Positions 17,601 through 24,781 of a stretch of 64,000 nt of DNA are shown here, piece by piece. The position numbers and the translations under genes were made by a program. The notes beneath the pieces were generated by a model that did no database searches, had not been told where the DNA came from, and saw only the letters and a list, made by a program, of their open reading frames with translations. Source of the DNA: Halobacillus litoralis (GTDB taxonomy: Bacteria; Bacillota; Bacilli; Bacillales; Halobacillaceae); the NCBI RefSeq assembly GCF_020524025.1, contig NZ_JAIVKN010000002.1, positions 310,001 to 374,000 of the forward strand, read 5' to 3'. Each line of letters opens with the position of its first letter. Position 1 is the stretch's first letter.

Positions 17601-18597
17601 GATTTTGACCGGTAATCTTCACACCATTGAGCTTTACAAATTCGCCTTCAATCTCTTCGCCGTTTTCTGAACTAAAGGCAGATCCTGTCACGAGTTCGGG
17701 ATCCGGAACCCCTTTATCTTCCGTTTTGACCGTAACATCATCAGCATCGGCCTGGATCTGCTCCATTCCATAGTAGGAAGAAAGAGCTCCCTGGGCTGTG
17801 ATTTCATCGCCAACTGTTACATTTAAACCGGAGGCACGAACGATAATTCCAGCGGTATCATCTTGTATGTATACGTTCGTCTGTCCACCAGATTCAAAAG
17901 TGGCCGTGGCAATGCCTTCGACTTTCACATTTGTACCTTCCGACGCGTTTCTTGCTTCAGATATCGTAGATAGGGTAATAGGTTCATCAGGTTCATCCGG
18001 GGATGTTTCGTCTGGATATTGACCTAAATAAGTAAAGGTATCTTTGTCTTCGATGTTAAAAGAGGTGCCGGCATCAAATGCATCATTAGGATTCTTATCG
18101 CCCGTCAGCTTATCAGTCATTCTCGTAAGTGTGACGTCTTTTGCAAAATCAGCATCCGATCCAACCTGGCCAAGAGAGTCGACAATTTCACCATTATGCT
18201 TTAATACAAGCGCATCGTTTCCATTAAAGTTTACAACGCTGTCCGTTGTGAGGAGGTCAGCGGCGGCTTTAACAACCTCTCCTGCACCATCGTTTGCGAT
18301 CACAAATACTTCTCCATCAGCAAGCGTTCCTTCCAACTCAAATGTTCCACTGCTTTCAGAACTGCCATTTGAATAAACTTCAATTGTATATTCGCTTAAA
18401 TCAAGTTGACTGCCACTCCCGTTGTACAATTCCAATGCTTTGTTATACGAGCTGCCTTCCACATACTCAGAAATCAACAAGGTGTCACTGGATGGTGCTT
18501 CAGCCTTGACATTGTACGCAGGGCCTGCAAACATCCCGAGAACTAAAGAACTGACAACGACAGAACTAACCCCTTTTTTGAGGCTTATTTTCTTCAT
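14623..18597 (-). CDS. Large wall-anchored extracellular nuclease (EEP fold) with lamin-tail, OB-fold, chitobiase-C-like and CWB2 domains
   Basis: A secreted nucleic-acid-degrading enzyme of 1324 aa. In order: signal peptide (about 1-32); lamin-tail domain (about 36-150, LISEYVEGSSYNKALELYN); OB-fold domain (from about 208, VYIQDDTAGIIVRAS); chitobiase-C-like domain (about 393-468, YYTMDGSEPTSGSTEY); second OB-type domain (about 478-620, GFYIQDENPDED); endonuclease/exonuclease/phosphatase domain from about 733 (ATYNMENFS, LVEVQDNNG, VTNHFNSKGG, VMGDLNDFE, ASDHDPM); and three CWB2 repeats (1039-1324). ATG at 18597 has GGGGAGGGG about nine bases before it. The next gene downstream is the 5'-nucleotidase on the same strand, which suggests joint use of extracellular DNA/RNA. 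A cre-like site lies upstream. Confidence 0.94.
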   Translation of the reverse strand: MKKISLKKGVSSVVVSSLVLGMFAGPAYNVKAEAPSSDTLLISEYVEGSSYNKALELYNGSGSQLDLSEYTIEVYSNGSSESSGTFELEGTLADGEVFVIANDGAGEVVKAAADLLTTDSVVNFNGNDALVLKHNGEIVDSLGQVGSDADFAKDVTLTRMTDKLTGDKNPNDAFDAGTSFNIEDKDTFTYLGQYPDETSPDEPDEPITLSTISEARNASEGTNVKVEGIATATFESGGQTNVYIQDDTAGIIVRASGLNVTVGDEITAQGALSSYYGMEQIQADADDVTVKTEDKGVPDPELVTGSAFSSENGEEIEGEFVKLNGVKITGQNQYGDYTAEDDTGEFLITPQAELDLEAGTTYEQLQGVVTYSFNEYRLVPREQSDIVEKIFSVTASPASGQIVRGSEVTLQTAQPDAAIYYTMDGSEPTSGSTEYTSPITVDEDATIKSVVVKDGGETSEVFTFSYEVLESLDSLDIHDIQGAAHESPYKGMNVTNVDGIVTALDGSNGFYIQDENPDEDIATSEGIYVYSRGSGVEVGDQVTVSGEVKEWKEDGYSDADDLLTTQITASSVDVQSQGNDLPDTVVIGEDRTPPTVNIEDDGLTSFDPAEDGIDFYESLEGMRVEMKDAKVTSPPKYEEVAVYVNTNEDQLFTDADGLLVSENDYNPERLLLDVDGYDVDVKVGDQLDGSVIGVVSYDYSNFKIRTQGEFPAIVDGGTEREVSDLTVEENQLNVATYNMENFSADTSQEKVDRIADSMVNNLNQPDVIGLVEVQDNNGPTDDGTVEADESYQKLIDAIEAKGGPTYEYTDIAPADKTDGGQPGGNIRVGFIYNPDRVSMPDKPKGDDSTAVGVDQDGLTLNPGRIDPENEAFDDSRKPLAAEFEFQGEKVIMVTNHFNSKGGDDSLFGASQPVELGSEVQRLKQAGVVNSFVQNVVDTVEGANVVVMGDLNDFEFSAPINTLEGEVLTNMVEELPLEERYSYNYQGNSQVLDHILVSNNLAERTEIDSVNINADFSEAAGRASDHDPMLAQIDFNDMTERISGADRYKTAVEVSKKGWESSETVVLARGDSFPDALAGAPLAYKLDAPILLTKSNKLVSDVKAEVERLGAERIVILGGEGAISDYVRYQLEGLGLSVERISGKDRYETAANIAARLDGNPSKAVVADGRNYPDALSAASYAAEQGYPILLTKTDKLPRDTKRALSGIEKTIVLGGTNAVSEKVFDKLPEAMRYSGVNRYETSAAIAKELVGDSEHAFLSTGGDFADALTGSVLAAKYKAPMLLVKKENIPDSIEQVIDEQAYDRYHILGGTNAVSEDVVEDLED

Positions 18598-18711
18598 ACG
18601 TTTTACCCCTCCCCAAATATCTATATATTCAACAAGAAACTCCAACGTCCTCCATTATATATCAAAATTTGTTAGATTTGTGTAAATTGTTGTAATATTT
18701 CACGAATAATT

Positions 18712-18725
18712 TGTATGCGCTTACA
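18712..18725 (-). promoter_or_regulatory. Cre-like site upstream of the nuclease gene
   Basis: Read on the minus strand, TGTAAGCGCATACA matches the CcpA cre consensus TGWAANCGNTNWCA with one mismatch. It lies 115 bp upstream of the nuclease ATG and 170 bp from the divergent LysR gene. Catabolite control of the nuclease is possible but unproven. Confidence 0.5.
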
Positions 18726-18895
18726 ACAAATGACTTATCTTTCTCCTCAGCAGGGCGGGTATAAAGTTCCAGCTGCTTCATTTACTTCATACAAGCCCCC
18801 TGAGTCAGCGTAAAATTAGAAAGAAACCCTATTGAAGGATATGGCCGTGTATTTTATGATGGTTGAAAATGCCACGACAAAGGGAGAATTCAACG

Positions 18896-19798
18896 ATGGA
18901 CATTCGTCACCTGCAGTATTTCATTGAAGTTGCCCGACACAAAAGCTTCACCAAGGCAGCCTCACACCTCTTTATCTCTCAACCCACGATCAGTAAAATG
19001 ATTAAGAATCTGGAGACAGACCTCGGAGTGGAATTGTTCGAACGAAGCAGAAAAAAAGTAGTCCTTACGGATGCCGGGCGCCTGATTCTCTCTCAGGCGA
19101 AAACGATTGATAAAGCGTTCCAGAATCTGCAGACACAGCTCGATGATTTGATCGGGTTGCAGAAAGGACACATCCGTATCGGTCTTCCGCCGATTATGGA
19201 TGCCGAACAGTTTATCCAAATCCTCGGTGGGTTCCATGAACAGTATCCTCACATTACTTTTCAGCTCATGGAAGACGGGGCTAAGAAAATTGAGGAGAAC
19301 ATTATGCAGGAGGAATTAGACGTCGGCATTACCGTCCTTCCGACAAGGGAAGAGATCTTTGACTACTTTTTCTTACTAAAAGAGGAGTTAGTGGCTGTGC
19401 TTCCCACGGCGCACCCGCTGGCGGGGCAGGAAGAAATCCATTTGGAACAGCTGAAACACGATTCCTTTATCCTTTTTAACAAGGATTTTGTCCTGAACGA
19501 CCGCATCATTTCCACCTGTAAGAAAGCCGGATTCCTCCCGAACGTCATTTCAGAAAGCTCGCAGTGGGACTTTATCGGCAAGATGATAGCTTCTAATTTC
19601 GGCATCTCGCTCCTGCCCAAAAGTGTCGCCGGTCTGTTAAAAGAAGATGTCCGCACGACAAAAGTGGCCGAGCCGTCCGTCGCCTGGGAATTAGCCATCA
19701 TCTGGCCGAAAGAGCAGTACATTTCCTATGCGGCAAAAGAATGGCTGACTTATACCCAGAACCGCCTCAGCTCTATCGACCAAGAATCAGCTTTGTAA
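18896..19798 (+). CDS. cidR: LysR-family regulator of the CidR/YwbI type
   Basis: A LysR-type transcription factor. The N-terminal helix-turn-helix (RHLQYFIEVARHKSFTKAAS, then LFISQPTISKMIKNLE) is followed by an effector-binding domain with GHIRIGLPPIMDAEQF, KHDSFILFNKDFVLNDRII and ESSQWDFIGKMIASNFGISLLP. These blocks match the Bacillus YwbI/CidR group, which in B. subtilis and staphylococci responds to pyruvate/acetate and controls holin-like cidAB genes. No cidAB pair is adjacent here, so the target is elsewhere or different. The ATG at 18896 is preceded by AGGGAG; an upstream in-frame ATG lacks a ribosome binding site. The terminator overlaps the stop codon. Confidence 0.85.
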   Translation: MDIRHLQYFIEVARHKSFTKAASHLFISQPTISKMIKNLETDLGVELFERSRKKVVLTDAGRLILSQAKTIDKAFQNLQTQLDDLIGLQKGHIRIGLPPIMDAEQFIQILGGFHEQYPHITFQLMEDGAKKIEENIMQEELDVGITVLPTREEIFDYFFLLKEELVAVLPTAHPLAGQEEIHLEQLKHDSFILFNKDFVLNDRIISTCKKAGFLPNVISESSQWDFIGKMIASNFGISLLPKSVAGLLKEDVRTTKVAEPSVAWELAIIWPKEQYISYAAKEWLTYTQNRLSSIDQESAL

Positions 19799-19817
19799 CC
19801 CAAAGCTGATTTTTTTA
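19785..19817 (+). terminator. Terminator overlapping the CidR-like stop codon
   Basis: AATCAGCTTTG (19785-19795) pairs perfectly with CAAAGCTGATT (19801-19811) and is followed by seven Ts. The stop codon (19796-19798) sits in the loop, so the last codons of the gene encode the left arm. Confidence 0.88.
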
Positions 19818-19998
19818 TGCCTTTTCCCTATGACTGTAAGCATTTACATAGATATTGGCTATCCTGACAATGCCGAATTGCTATTTCACTTTCTGAACCG
19901 ACCCGCTTAGACTGAAGGTGTCATCCTTTTCATAGAAAAAGACAGTCTTTACGAATAAGCGTTTAGAATGGATTATCCTGCTGAAAGGAAGTGGAACG

Positions 19999-20553
19999 AT
20001 GGAAGCAAAACGTACAAAAGAAAGTCTCGTCATCAACACCGATCAAGTAATGATCAATGACCTGAACAATTACAACACACTATTTGGCGGGGTGCTGATG
20101 AAGAAATTGGACAACAATGCCACCCTGTCTGCACGAAGACACGCCCGGGTAAAGGAGTGTGTAACAGCCTCCACGGATTCGATTGATTTCCTTCATCCGA
20201 TTCATCAGACGGATTCTGTCTGTGTGGAGTCCTTCGTCTCCTATACGAGCAATAAGTCGATGGAAATCTTTTGTAAAGTCATTGCAGAAGATATGATCAC
20301 CGGGGAAAGACGGATGGCCGCTACGGCTTTCTTAACTTTTGTAGCCCTGGATGCGAATAAAAAAGCTGTCCAGGTCCCGAAGGTGATTCCTGAAACAGAA
20401 GAAGAACAATTTCTCTATCAATCAGGGGAAGAACGTGCCAAAAGGCGCCGTTTCCGCCGGGAACACAGTGCTGAACTGACAAGACTCATCGGCCTTGAAA
20501 AACCTTGGGAAAAAGGGGTGGATAAACATGATGAACTTAGCCAGCTTGGGTGA
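19999..20553 (+). CDS. Acyl-CoA thioesterase (hotdog fold)
   Basis: Hydrolyses acyl-CoA thioesters in the cytoplasm. It is a single hotdog domain of the YkhA/BFIT-like bacterial acyl-CoA hydrolase type, with NDLNNYNTLFGGVLMKKLDNNA (the long central helix carrying the catalytic Asn/Asp region), DSIDFLHPIHQTDSVCVESFV and a beta strand MAATAFLTFVALD. A charged C-terminal helix rich in Arg follows (about 148-170). The 184-aa length is normal. The start has AAAGGAAGTGG upstream. The next gene overlaps its end by 26 bp, so the two are co-transcribed. The physiological substrate is not known. Confidence 0.9.
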   Translation: MEAKRTKESLVINTDQVMINDLNNYNTLFGGVLMKKLDNNATLSARRHARVKECVTASTDSIDFLHPIHQTDSVCVESFVSYTSNKSMEIFCKVIAEDMITGERRMAATAFLTFVALDANKKAVQVPKVIPETEEEQFLYQSGEERAKRRRFRREHSAELTRLIGLEKPWEKGVDKHDELSQLG

Positions 20554-20899
20554 TTTATACGAAGCGAAGGAAGAGTTGGAGGAAATAAGACGGACTCATC
20601 CAGACGTATACGGAATTCTAAGTCACGTCGTCAGTTTTACGCGCCAGCTGCAAATTAAGTACGGATATATGGGGGCACTTTTAATGGAAGAAGATTTGAC
20701 GGCCACTTATCCTGAGTTCGTCAAAGGGTCGATCTTATCGTTATACCAGAAAGAAGTAAAGCGGCTCAAAGAACACGCCGATTTTCCATTGGTTAAAGGA
20801 TTATTAGACAAGCACCGGAACGTCGGGGACGCGAAACTATTCTTATTAATCATCGGAGCCAAGCCAGAGTCACTGAGAGGATCAACCATTATGAGATAA
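20528..20899 (+). CDS. Small helical protein of unknown function, coupled to the thioesterase
   Basis: A soluble, mostly helical protein of 123 aa (LGDLYEAKEELEEIRRTHPDV, then QLQIKYGYMGALLMEEDL). No domain or catalytic motif is recognised. ATG at 20528 follows AAGGGGTGG with suitable spacing, inside the thioesterase gene; ATG 20531 is a second choice. The 26-bp overlap implies translational coupling with the thioesterase. A hairpin follows directly. Its function cannot be inferred beyond a possible link with acyl-CoA metabolism. Confidence 0.75.
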   Translation: MMNLASLGDLYEAKEELEEIRRTHPDVYGILSHVVSFTRQLQIKYGYMGALLMEEDLTATYPEFVKGSILSLYQKEVKRLKEHADFPLVKGLLDKHRNVGDAKLFLLIIGAKPESLRGSTIMR

Positions 20900-20904
20900 A
20901 CAAA

Positions 20905-20942
20905 AGAAGAGGAAGGAATCCTAAGGGACACCTTCCTCTTCT
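20905..20942 (+). terminator. Probable terminator after the thioesterase pair
   Basis: AGAAGAGGAAGG (20905-20916) pairs perfectly with CCTTCCTCTTCT (20931-20942), six bases after the stop codon. The following bases are pyrimidine-rich but lack a clear T-run. Confidence 0.6.
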
Positions 20943-20994
20943 TCCGTCTCATGTGAATTTCCAATCCGTATGTACACAGCATCCGCCCCAGTAA

Positions 20995-21411
20995 TTAAGC
21001 GTTCAGCAGCATCATAATAGAAGCAATCGGAATTCCGCTTAAAAAGGCGAGGGAAATAAAAACGACCCCTTTTGCCTGTGATTGATTTTCACCGGTTACA
21101 GAAGAGATGCTTTCCTGTCCTTTTACGAACAGTTTAGTCAGTCCGACCAGCCAAAACACAAGGATGACAGCTATCGATAGGTACATATGAAGGACCATCA
21201 CTTCTCCATCAGCAAGGTTTGCATAGGTTGAAGCAAGTATGATGATCGAAAGCGCCTCAACAAGTGCTGCCGTAATAAAAAATTTCGTCTGGGCTTTTTG
21301 AATTTCTGGTTGGGAAAACGAACCCTCTGCTAATGTGTTGAACATCCTGCTTCCTGCAAAAAATATCCCCACAACAGCCAGGATACTTGCAAGTGCAAAT
21401 AAATACTCCAT
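20995..21411 (-). CDS. Membrane protein with an ATP-synthase-c-like hairpin plus two extra helices
   Basis: A 138-aa membrane protein with four predicted helices. The first two resemble the F0 c-subunit hairpin: a small-residue helix, then a polar loop AEGSFSQPEIQKAQ (compare the conserved loop of c-subunits with its Gln-Pro-Glu), then AALVEALSIIILA. Glu52 in that helix sits where c-subunits carry the ion-binding carboxylate. Two further helices (about 70-95 and 115-137) have no counterpart in c-subunits. ATG at 21411 has GGGAGG upstream. No other ATP synthase genes are near. It could be a c-like relic, an ion channel or an unrelated protein that converged on the motif. Confidence 0.8.
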   Translation of the reverse strand: MEYLFALASILAVVGIFFAGSRMFNTLAEGSFSQPEIQKAQTKFFITAALVEALSIIILASTYANLADGEVMVLHMYLSIAVILVFWLVGLTKLFVKGQESISSVTGENQSQAKGVVFISLAFLSGIPIASIMMLLNA

Positions 21412-21625
21412 GATATAACCTCCCTCTAGTAAGGTTCCATCAGAGATTCTAACATCGGGAGCATGAGGAATGATAATGGCAAAGTGAACCATCTCACTTC
21501 TACGCCGGCACGCTCATTTTCTATGGTCCATACCTGCCAGACTCTTGCATCTGGACAGTTCGAAAGACATAATGAAGAACGGATAGATAACTGTAGAAAA
21601 CGAACAGCAGCAGGAGGAAATCGAA

Positions 21626-22234
21626 ATGACCAGAGTGTATTTAATCCGGCACGGCGAAAGTGAATGGAATGCAGCCGGTGATCTATATTGTGGCCGAACT
21701 GACATCGGCCTGTCTGAAAAGGGAAAAGAACAGGCGCGTGCAGCCGGGGAATTTTTAAAAGATGTTCATTTTGATGCGGCCTATTCTTCTCCTTTAATTA
21801 GAGCCTACGATACAGCGTCTCTGATTCTGGGAGAACGAAAGATGGACATCGAGATGGATGAACGGATGTATGAAGGAGACTTTGGCGAATGGGAAGGACG
21901 ATCTAAAGCCACCTTTATCCAAGAAGACCCAGAGTCATGGAACGAGTGGATGAGAGATCCATGGCATACGCGGGCAGGAAGAACGGGAGAAACAGCCAAA
22001 GAAATGCATGACCGGGCGACTTCTTTCTTCAACGACCTTACACAAAAGCACGGGGATGAAACCGTTCTTGTCACCGCCCACAACAATACAATCCGGTTCT
22101 TCCTCGCGGGCGTTCTTGGGATGTCTTTTTCTCATTATAGAAAAATCTTTCAGGATAACACAGGGATTAACATCCTGGATGTTTCTGAGGACAATGTTGT
22201 GATTAAAAGTTTAAATGTCCATACCCATCTTTAA
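21626..22234 (+). CDS. Histidine phosphatase family protein (phosphoglycerate-mutase-like)
   Basis: A cytoplasmic phosphatase or mutase working through a phospho-histidine. The N-terminal VYLIRHGESEWN carries the catalytic His. The family pattern YCGRTDIGLSEKGKEQA follows, then the second arginine region YSSPLIRAYDTA, the acid EGDFGEWEGRS and the second His in LVTAHNNTIRFFLAG. The length (202 aa) fits the CobC/GpmB-like group. AGGAGG lies nine bases before the ATG. The family covers many substrates, so the reaction is not assigned. It is monocistronic with a strong terminator. Confidence 0.9.
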   Translation: MTRVYLIRHGESEWNAAGDLYCGRTDIGLSEKGKEQARAAGEFLKDVHFDAAYSSPLIRAYDTASLILGERKMDIEMDERMYEGDFGEWEGRSKATFIQEDPESWNEWMRDPWHTRAGRTGETAKEMHDRATSFFNDLTQKHGDETVLVTAHNNTIRFFLAGVLGMSFSHYRKIFQDNTGINILDVSEDNVVIKSLNVHTHL

Positions 22235-22276
22235 AAAAGAAGCTGATCTCTGATGGGAGGTCAGCTTCTTTTTTAT
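22232..22276 (+). terminator. Terminator after the histidine phosphatase gene
   Basis: A perfect 14-bp stem, AAAAAAGAAGCTGA (22233-22246) with TCAGCTTCTTTTTT (22261-22274), begins at the stop codon. Confidence 0.9.
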
Positions 22277-22325
22277 TGGCTCTGTTATAGCTTAGTGGTG
22301 TTATTTAGGGTTTCCGTGAATGTTA

Positions 22326-22428
22326 GTTGAGTGTAAGGTGGGCCTGGAAACCACTCGCTTTCCTGTGGGGATGGGGAAACTCCTCGCCCGTGGAAAGCGA
22401 GTCGTTCCCAGCCACCCCTCCGTTCAAC
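22326..22428. repeat. Long imperfect inverted repeat of the Bacillaceae CTCGCTTTCC type
   Basis: An approximately 100-bp element. The left arm (about 22326-22368) contains GGCCTGGAAACCACTCGCTT and TCC. The right arm (about 22382-22428) is its near reverse complement, with GGAAAGCGAGTCGTTCCCAG. The outer ends GTTGA and TCAAC also pair. Similar hairpin-forming intergenic repeats built round CTCGCTTTCC are, from memory, scattered through Bacillaceae genomes. It carries no gene and resembles a non-autonomous element. A GGCTCTGTTATAGC stretch (about 22278-22291) may belong to its flank. Confidence 0.65.
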
Positions 22429-22550
22429 AAAAGTAACGGCCCATCCATAAGCTTCGACTCTACATAAGGGGTATTCTATGGAACTGATTAAAAATTAACC
22501 ACAGACTTAAACAGAGACTATTGACTATCCATTTTGCGTTGTGGTTTCGA

Positions 22551-22901
22551 TCAACTTTCTATGGAAGAAAGAATCGTGACCGGCATCCCGTTTGGTGCGG
22601 TCAGCGAATACATCTTCTCTCCATGTTCTTCAATTGGACCATGAATGTCCGTTCCCTGTTTTTTGGCATAATCCGCAAACGCATCGGCATCATCGACAAC
22701 GATCTGAAGCATCGTTACGCCCACCATACATTCACTTTTATGCCAAAATTCAAGCCAGCTATCTCCTGCTTTAAAAATTCCGCCGCGGTACTCGTCCGTG
22801 TTCGTCCAGGCGTTTTCGATTCCAAGCTTGTTTTGAAAGAAGTCGACCATGTCATCACTCTTGTCTGATACATCTACATATCGGTATCCAAGCACCTTCA
22901 T
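22551..22901 (-). CDS. VOC (glyoxalase/bleomycin-resistance fold) family protein
   Basis: A single vicinal-oxygen-chelate domain protein of 116 aa. It opens KVLGYRYVDVSDKSDDMVDFF, continues through WLEFWHKSECMVGVTMLQIVVDDADAFADYAKKQG, and ends YSLTAPNGMPVTIL, which follows the usual beta-alpha-beta-beta-beta repeat pattern. Such proteins act as glyoxalases, dioxygenases or drug-binding proteins; nothing here points to one. ATG at 22901 is preferred, with AAAGGG nine bases upstream. It is monocistronic, between a repeat element and the ABC operon. Confidence 0.82.
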   Translation of the reverse strand: MKVLGYRYVDVSDKSDDMVDFFQNKLGIENAWTNTDEYRGGIFKAGDSWLEFWHKSECMVGVTMLQIVVDDADAFADYAKKQGTDIHGPIEEHGEKMYSLTAPNGMPVTILSSIES

Positions 22902-23017
22902 TTTCCGCACCCTTTCTCTATATAACTTCTAATTCTTAGTCTCCTCCTAAGTTTAAGAACCTAAACAAGAACCGGTCCTATTTTCCCAGGAAGATTCCTT
23001 TCCTACCGCAGCACGAA

Positions 23018-23743
23018 TCAAAGGTGCTGCAAAATACGTCTTAGATCTTTCTGTTCATCAAACGATTGCAGCAGTTCTTCTTTTTGACGGATCAATGCTG
23101 TTTCTGTCCCTTGAAAAACCGGCCTTTTCTCAGCAAACAAAAGATATTCATCACTCAGTTTCCTCAGCTCATACCAGTCATGACTAATATATAAAAGCGT
23201 CTTCCCCTGTTGGTGTAGCTCTTTCAGCCAGGCAATGATATCCTCTTTGGCTGCTAAATCAACACCCGCGGTCGGTTCATCCAGTAAACAGATCGAAGGA
23301 TTTTTCAGGAGACCGACGCATAGATTCACTTTCCGCTTCCAGCCTCCGGACAATTGACCGACAGGCTGGTCCATCACTTCATCAAGGCGCAGTGTCTCCA
23401 CCATCCGCTTCAGAAAGTCATCATCCACTTTTGTCTTCTCAAGCTTCTTCCAAAAGGCAATCTGCTGCCCTACCGTCAACTCTTCATAAAGGGCGATGTC
23501 CTGCGGAACATATCCAATCGCTGAACGGACGCGCTTTACTACTTGTTTGTATGGTTGTCCTTCATAGGAAAGGGCTCCCTTCGAAGGTTTTTCTAATGAA
23601 GCGATAAGTTTAAGAAAGGTAGATTTCCCAGCTCCATTCGGTCCAATGATACCGATCGAACTTCCCTCCTGAATCGTCAGCGAAAAGGGATCAAGGACCT
23701 GCTTTCGTCGATACCGCTTGGAAACATTGTCGAGTTGAATCAT
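23018..23743 (-). CDS. ABC transporter ATP-binding protein
   Basis: The ATPase of an ABC-2 type exporter (241 aa). Motifs are Walker A GPNGAGKST, Q-loop YVPQD, signature LSGGWKRK (Trp in place of the usual Gln), Walker B ICLLDEPTAGVD and the H-loop ISHDW. It is the last gene of a four-gene unit. Its ATG has AAGGAGGGG upstream and lies 15 bp after the preceding permease. The arrangement of one ATPase with two ABC-2 permeases is like LnrLMN (linearmycin resistance) and related lipid- or drug-export systems. The substrate is unknown. Confidence 0.92.
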   Translation of the reverse strand: MIQLDNVSKRYRRKQVLDPFSLTIQEGSSIGIIGPNGAGKSTFLKLIASLEKPSKGALSYEGQPYKQVVKRVRSAIGYVPQDIALYEELTVGQQIAFWKKLEKTKVDDDFLKRMVETLRLDEVMDQPVGQLSGGWKRKVNLCVGLLKNPSICLLDEPTAGVDLAAKEDIIAWLKELHQQGKTLLYISHDWYELRKLSDEYLLFAEKRPVFQGTETALIRQKEELLQSFDEQKDLRRILQHL

Positions 23744-23758
23744 GAAATCCCCTCCTTT

Positions 23759-24781
23759 CTATTGATTAATCAGAAGCCATTGATGGGGCCATAGGTCTGT
23801 AAAACCAGTTTGAGTAATGGTAAAAATAAAAGAACTGACAGCTATCAGCATCAGTATATAGACGGCCCAGCGTTTTTTCCCAAACGCCATAAACAAGCAC
23901 CAGGTCACAATGAAAGTTAAAGCAGCGACAATAATTCCGTGTATATTCCATGCCGCCATCAAATCCTGCGGTGTTTCGGATAAAAAGAACAGCCCATTGA
24001 GCGGCAGTATATAAGATATAAGACCAATAAAAGCAAAAATAACAAAATGCGCGAAAAAGTAAGAGGCCGTAGTCTTTTGAATCAGTTTGATCCTTGCGAG
24101 TCGTCCGCTGTTTTCGTCTTTTGTTACTTCATATAAAAAGAAAATCGCAAGCAGCCAGGCATACAAGAAAAACAGCTGCAGCACCGTCACCTGCCAGGAT
24201 TGCAGCTGCGGCTCTTCTCGTTCCGGCTGCTGTGGTGAACGCTCTGTTACACTTACCTGAAATAAAGGCTCTGGTTCCCAAAATTGATCCGAATACTGAA
24301 AAACTTCTTCAAAGGAAGTCTCTGTCTCCTGCTCAACGATTACCGCCGCTTTTGCATTAAGCGCAAGTCGCATCAATTCTGCACCAAAGGCTTCTTTAGC
24401 AAATACATCAAGCGCTGAGTTTTCGTTCCGTATCCACGTGATGACCTCATTAACTTCTCCCTGTCGAATGGATGCTTGAAATCCTTTTTCGATAATAAAA
24501 GCCGCTTCCACTGCTCCCTTTTGGACATCCGTCTCCGCCTCAGCCCTGGTCGCCTGAGACACAAGGCGGACCCGCCCGGAATCTTCCACCCGGTCTGTCA
24601 CCGTTCGGGAATCATCACTTTGATCTTCATCAACAACAGCAATCGGAACGGCTGTCTCTCCTGCTGTATTTTCAAAAAAAGGATAGAGCAGAAAGGTGCA
24701 TAGAAGAGGAAAAGCAAGAAGAAGAATTACAAATGGACGCTTCCGCCATTTATTTAGATGTAAAGATAGATATGTAAGCAT
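23759..24781 (-). CDS. ABC-2 type permease, second
   Basis: An inner-membrane permease of 340 aa. One N-terminal helix (about 15-35, FVILLLAFPLLCTFLLYPFF) is followed by a large extracellular domain (about 40-195) with VAVVDEDQSD near its start, then five C-terminal helices. This is the YhgE/ABC-2 membrane type 3 layout. ATG at 24781 has AAGGAG upstream and lies inside the preceding permease gene (32-bp overlap), so the two are translationally coupled. The two permeases share the VDEDxS motif and are probably an ancient duplication forming a heterodimer. Confidence 0.88.
   Translation of the reverse strand: MLTYLSLHLNKWRKRPFVILLLAFPLLCTFLLYPFFENTAGETAVPIAVVDEDQSDDSRTVTDRVEDSGRVRLVSQATRAEAETDVQKGAVEAAFIIEKGFQASIRQGEVNEVITWIRNENSALDVFAKEAFGAELMRLALNAKAAVIVEQETETSFEEVFQYSDQFWEPEPLFQVSVTERSPQQPEREEPQLQSWQVTVLQLFFLYAWLLAIFFLYEVTKDENSGRLARIKLIQKTTASYFFAHFVIFAFIGLISYILPLNGLFFLSETPQDLMAAWNIHGIIVAALTFIVTWCLFMAFGKKRWAVYILMLIAVSSFIFTITQTGFTDLWPHQWLLINQ

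Noticed and set aside
3727-18597. CWB2 repeats considered as a nucleotide repeat or CRISPR-like array
   Set aside because: The repetition is at protein level, in three separate genes with diverged codons; there are no short identical direct repeats with regular spacers.
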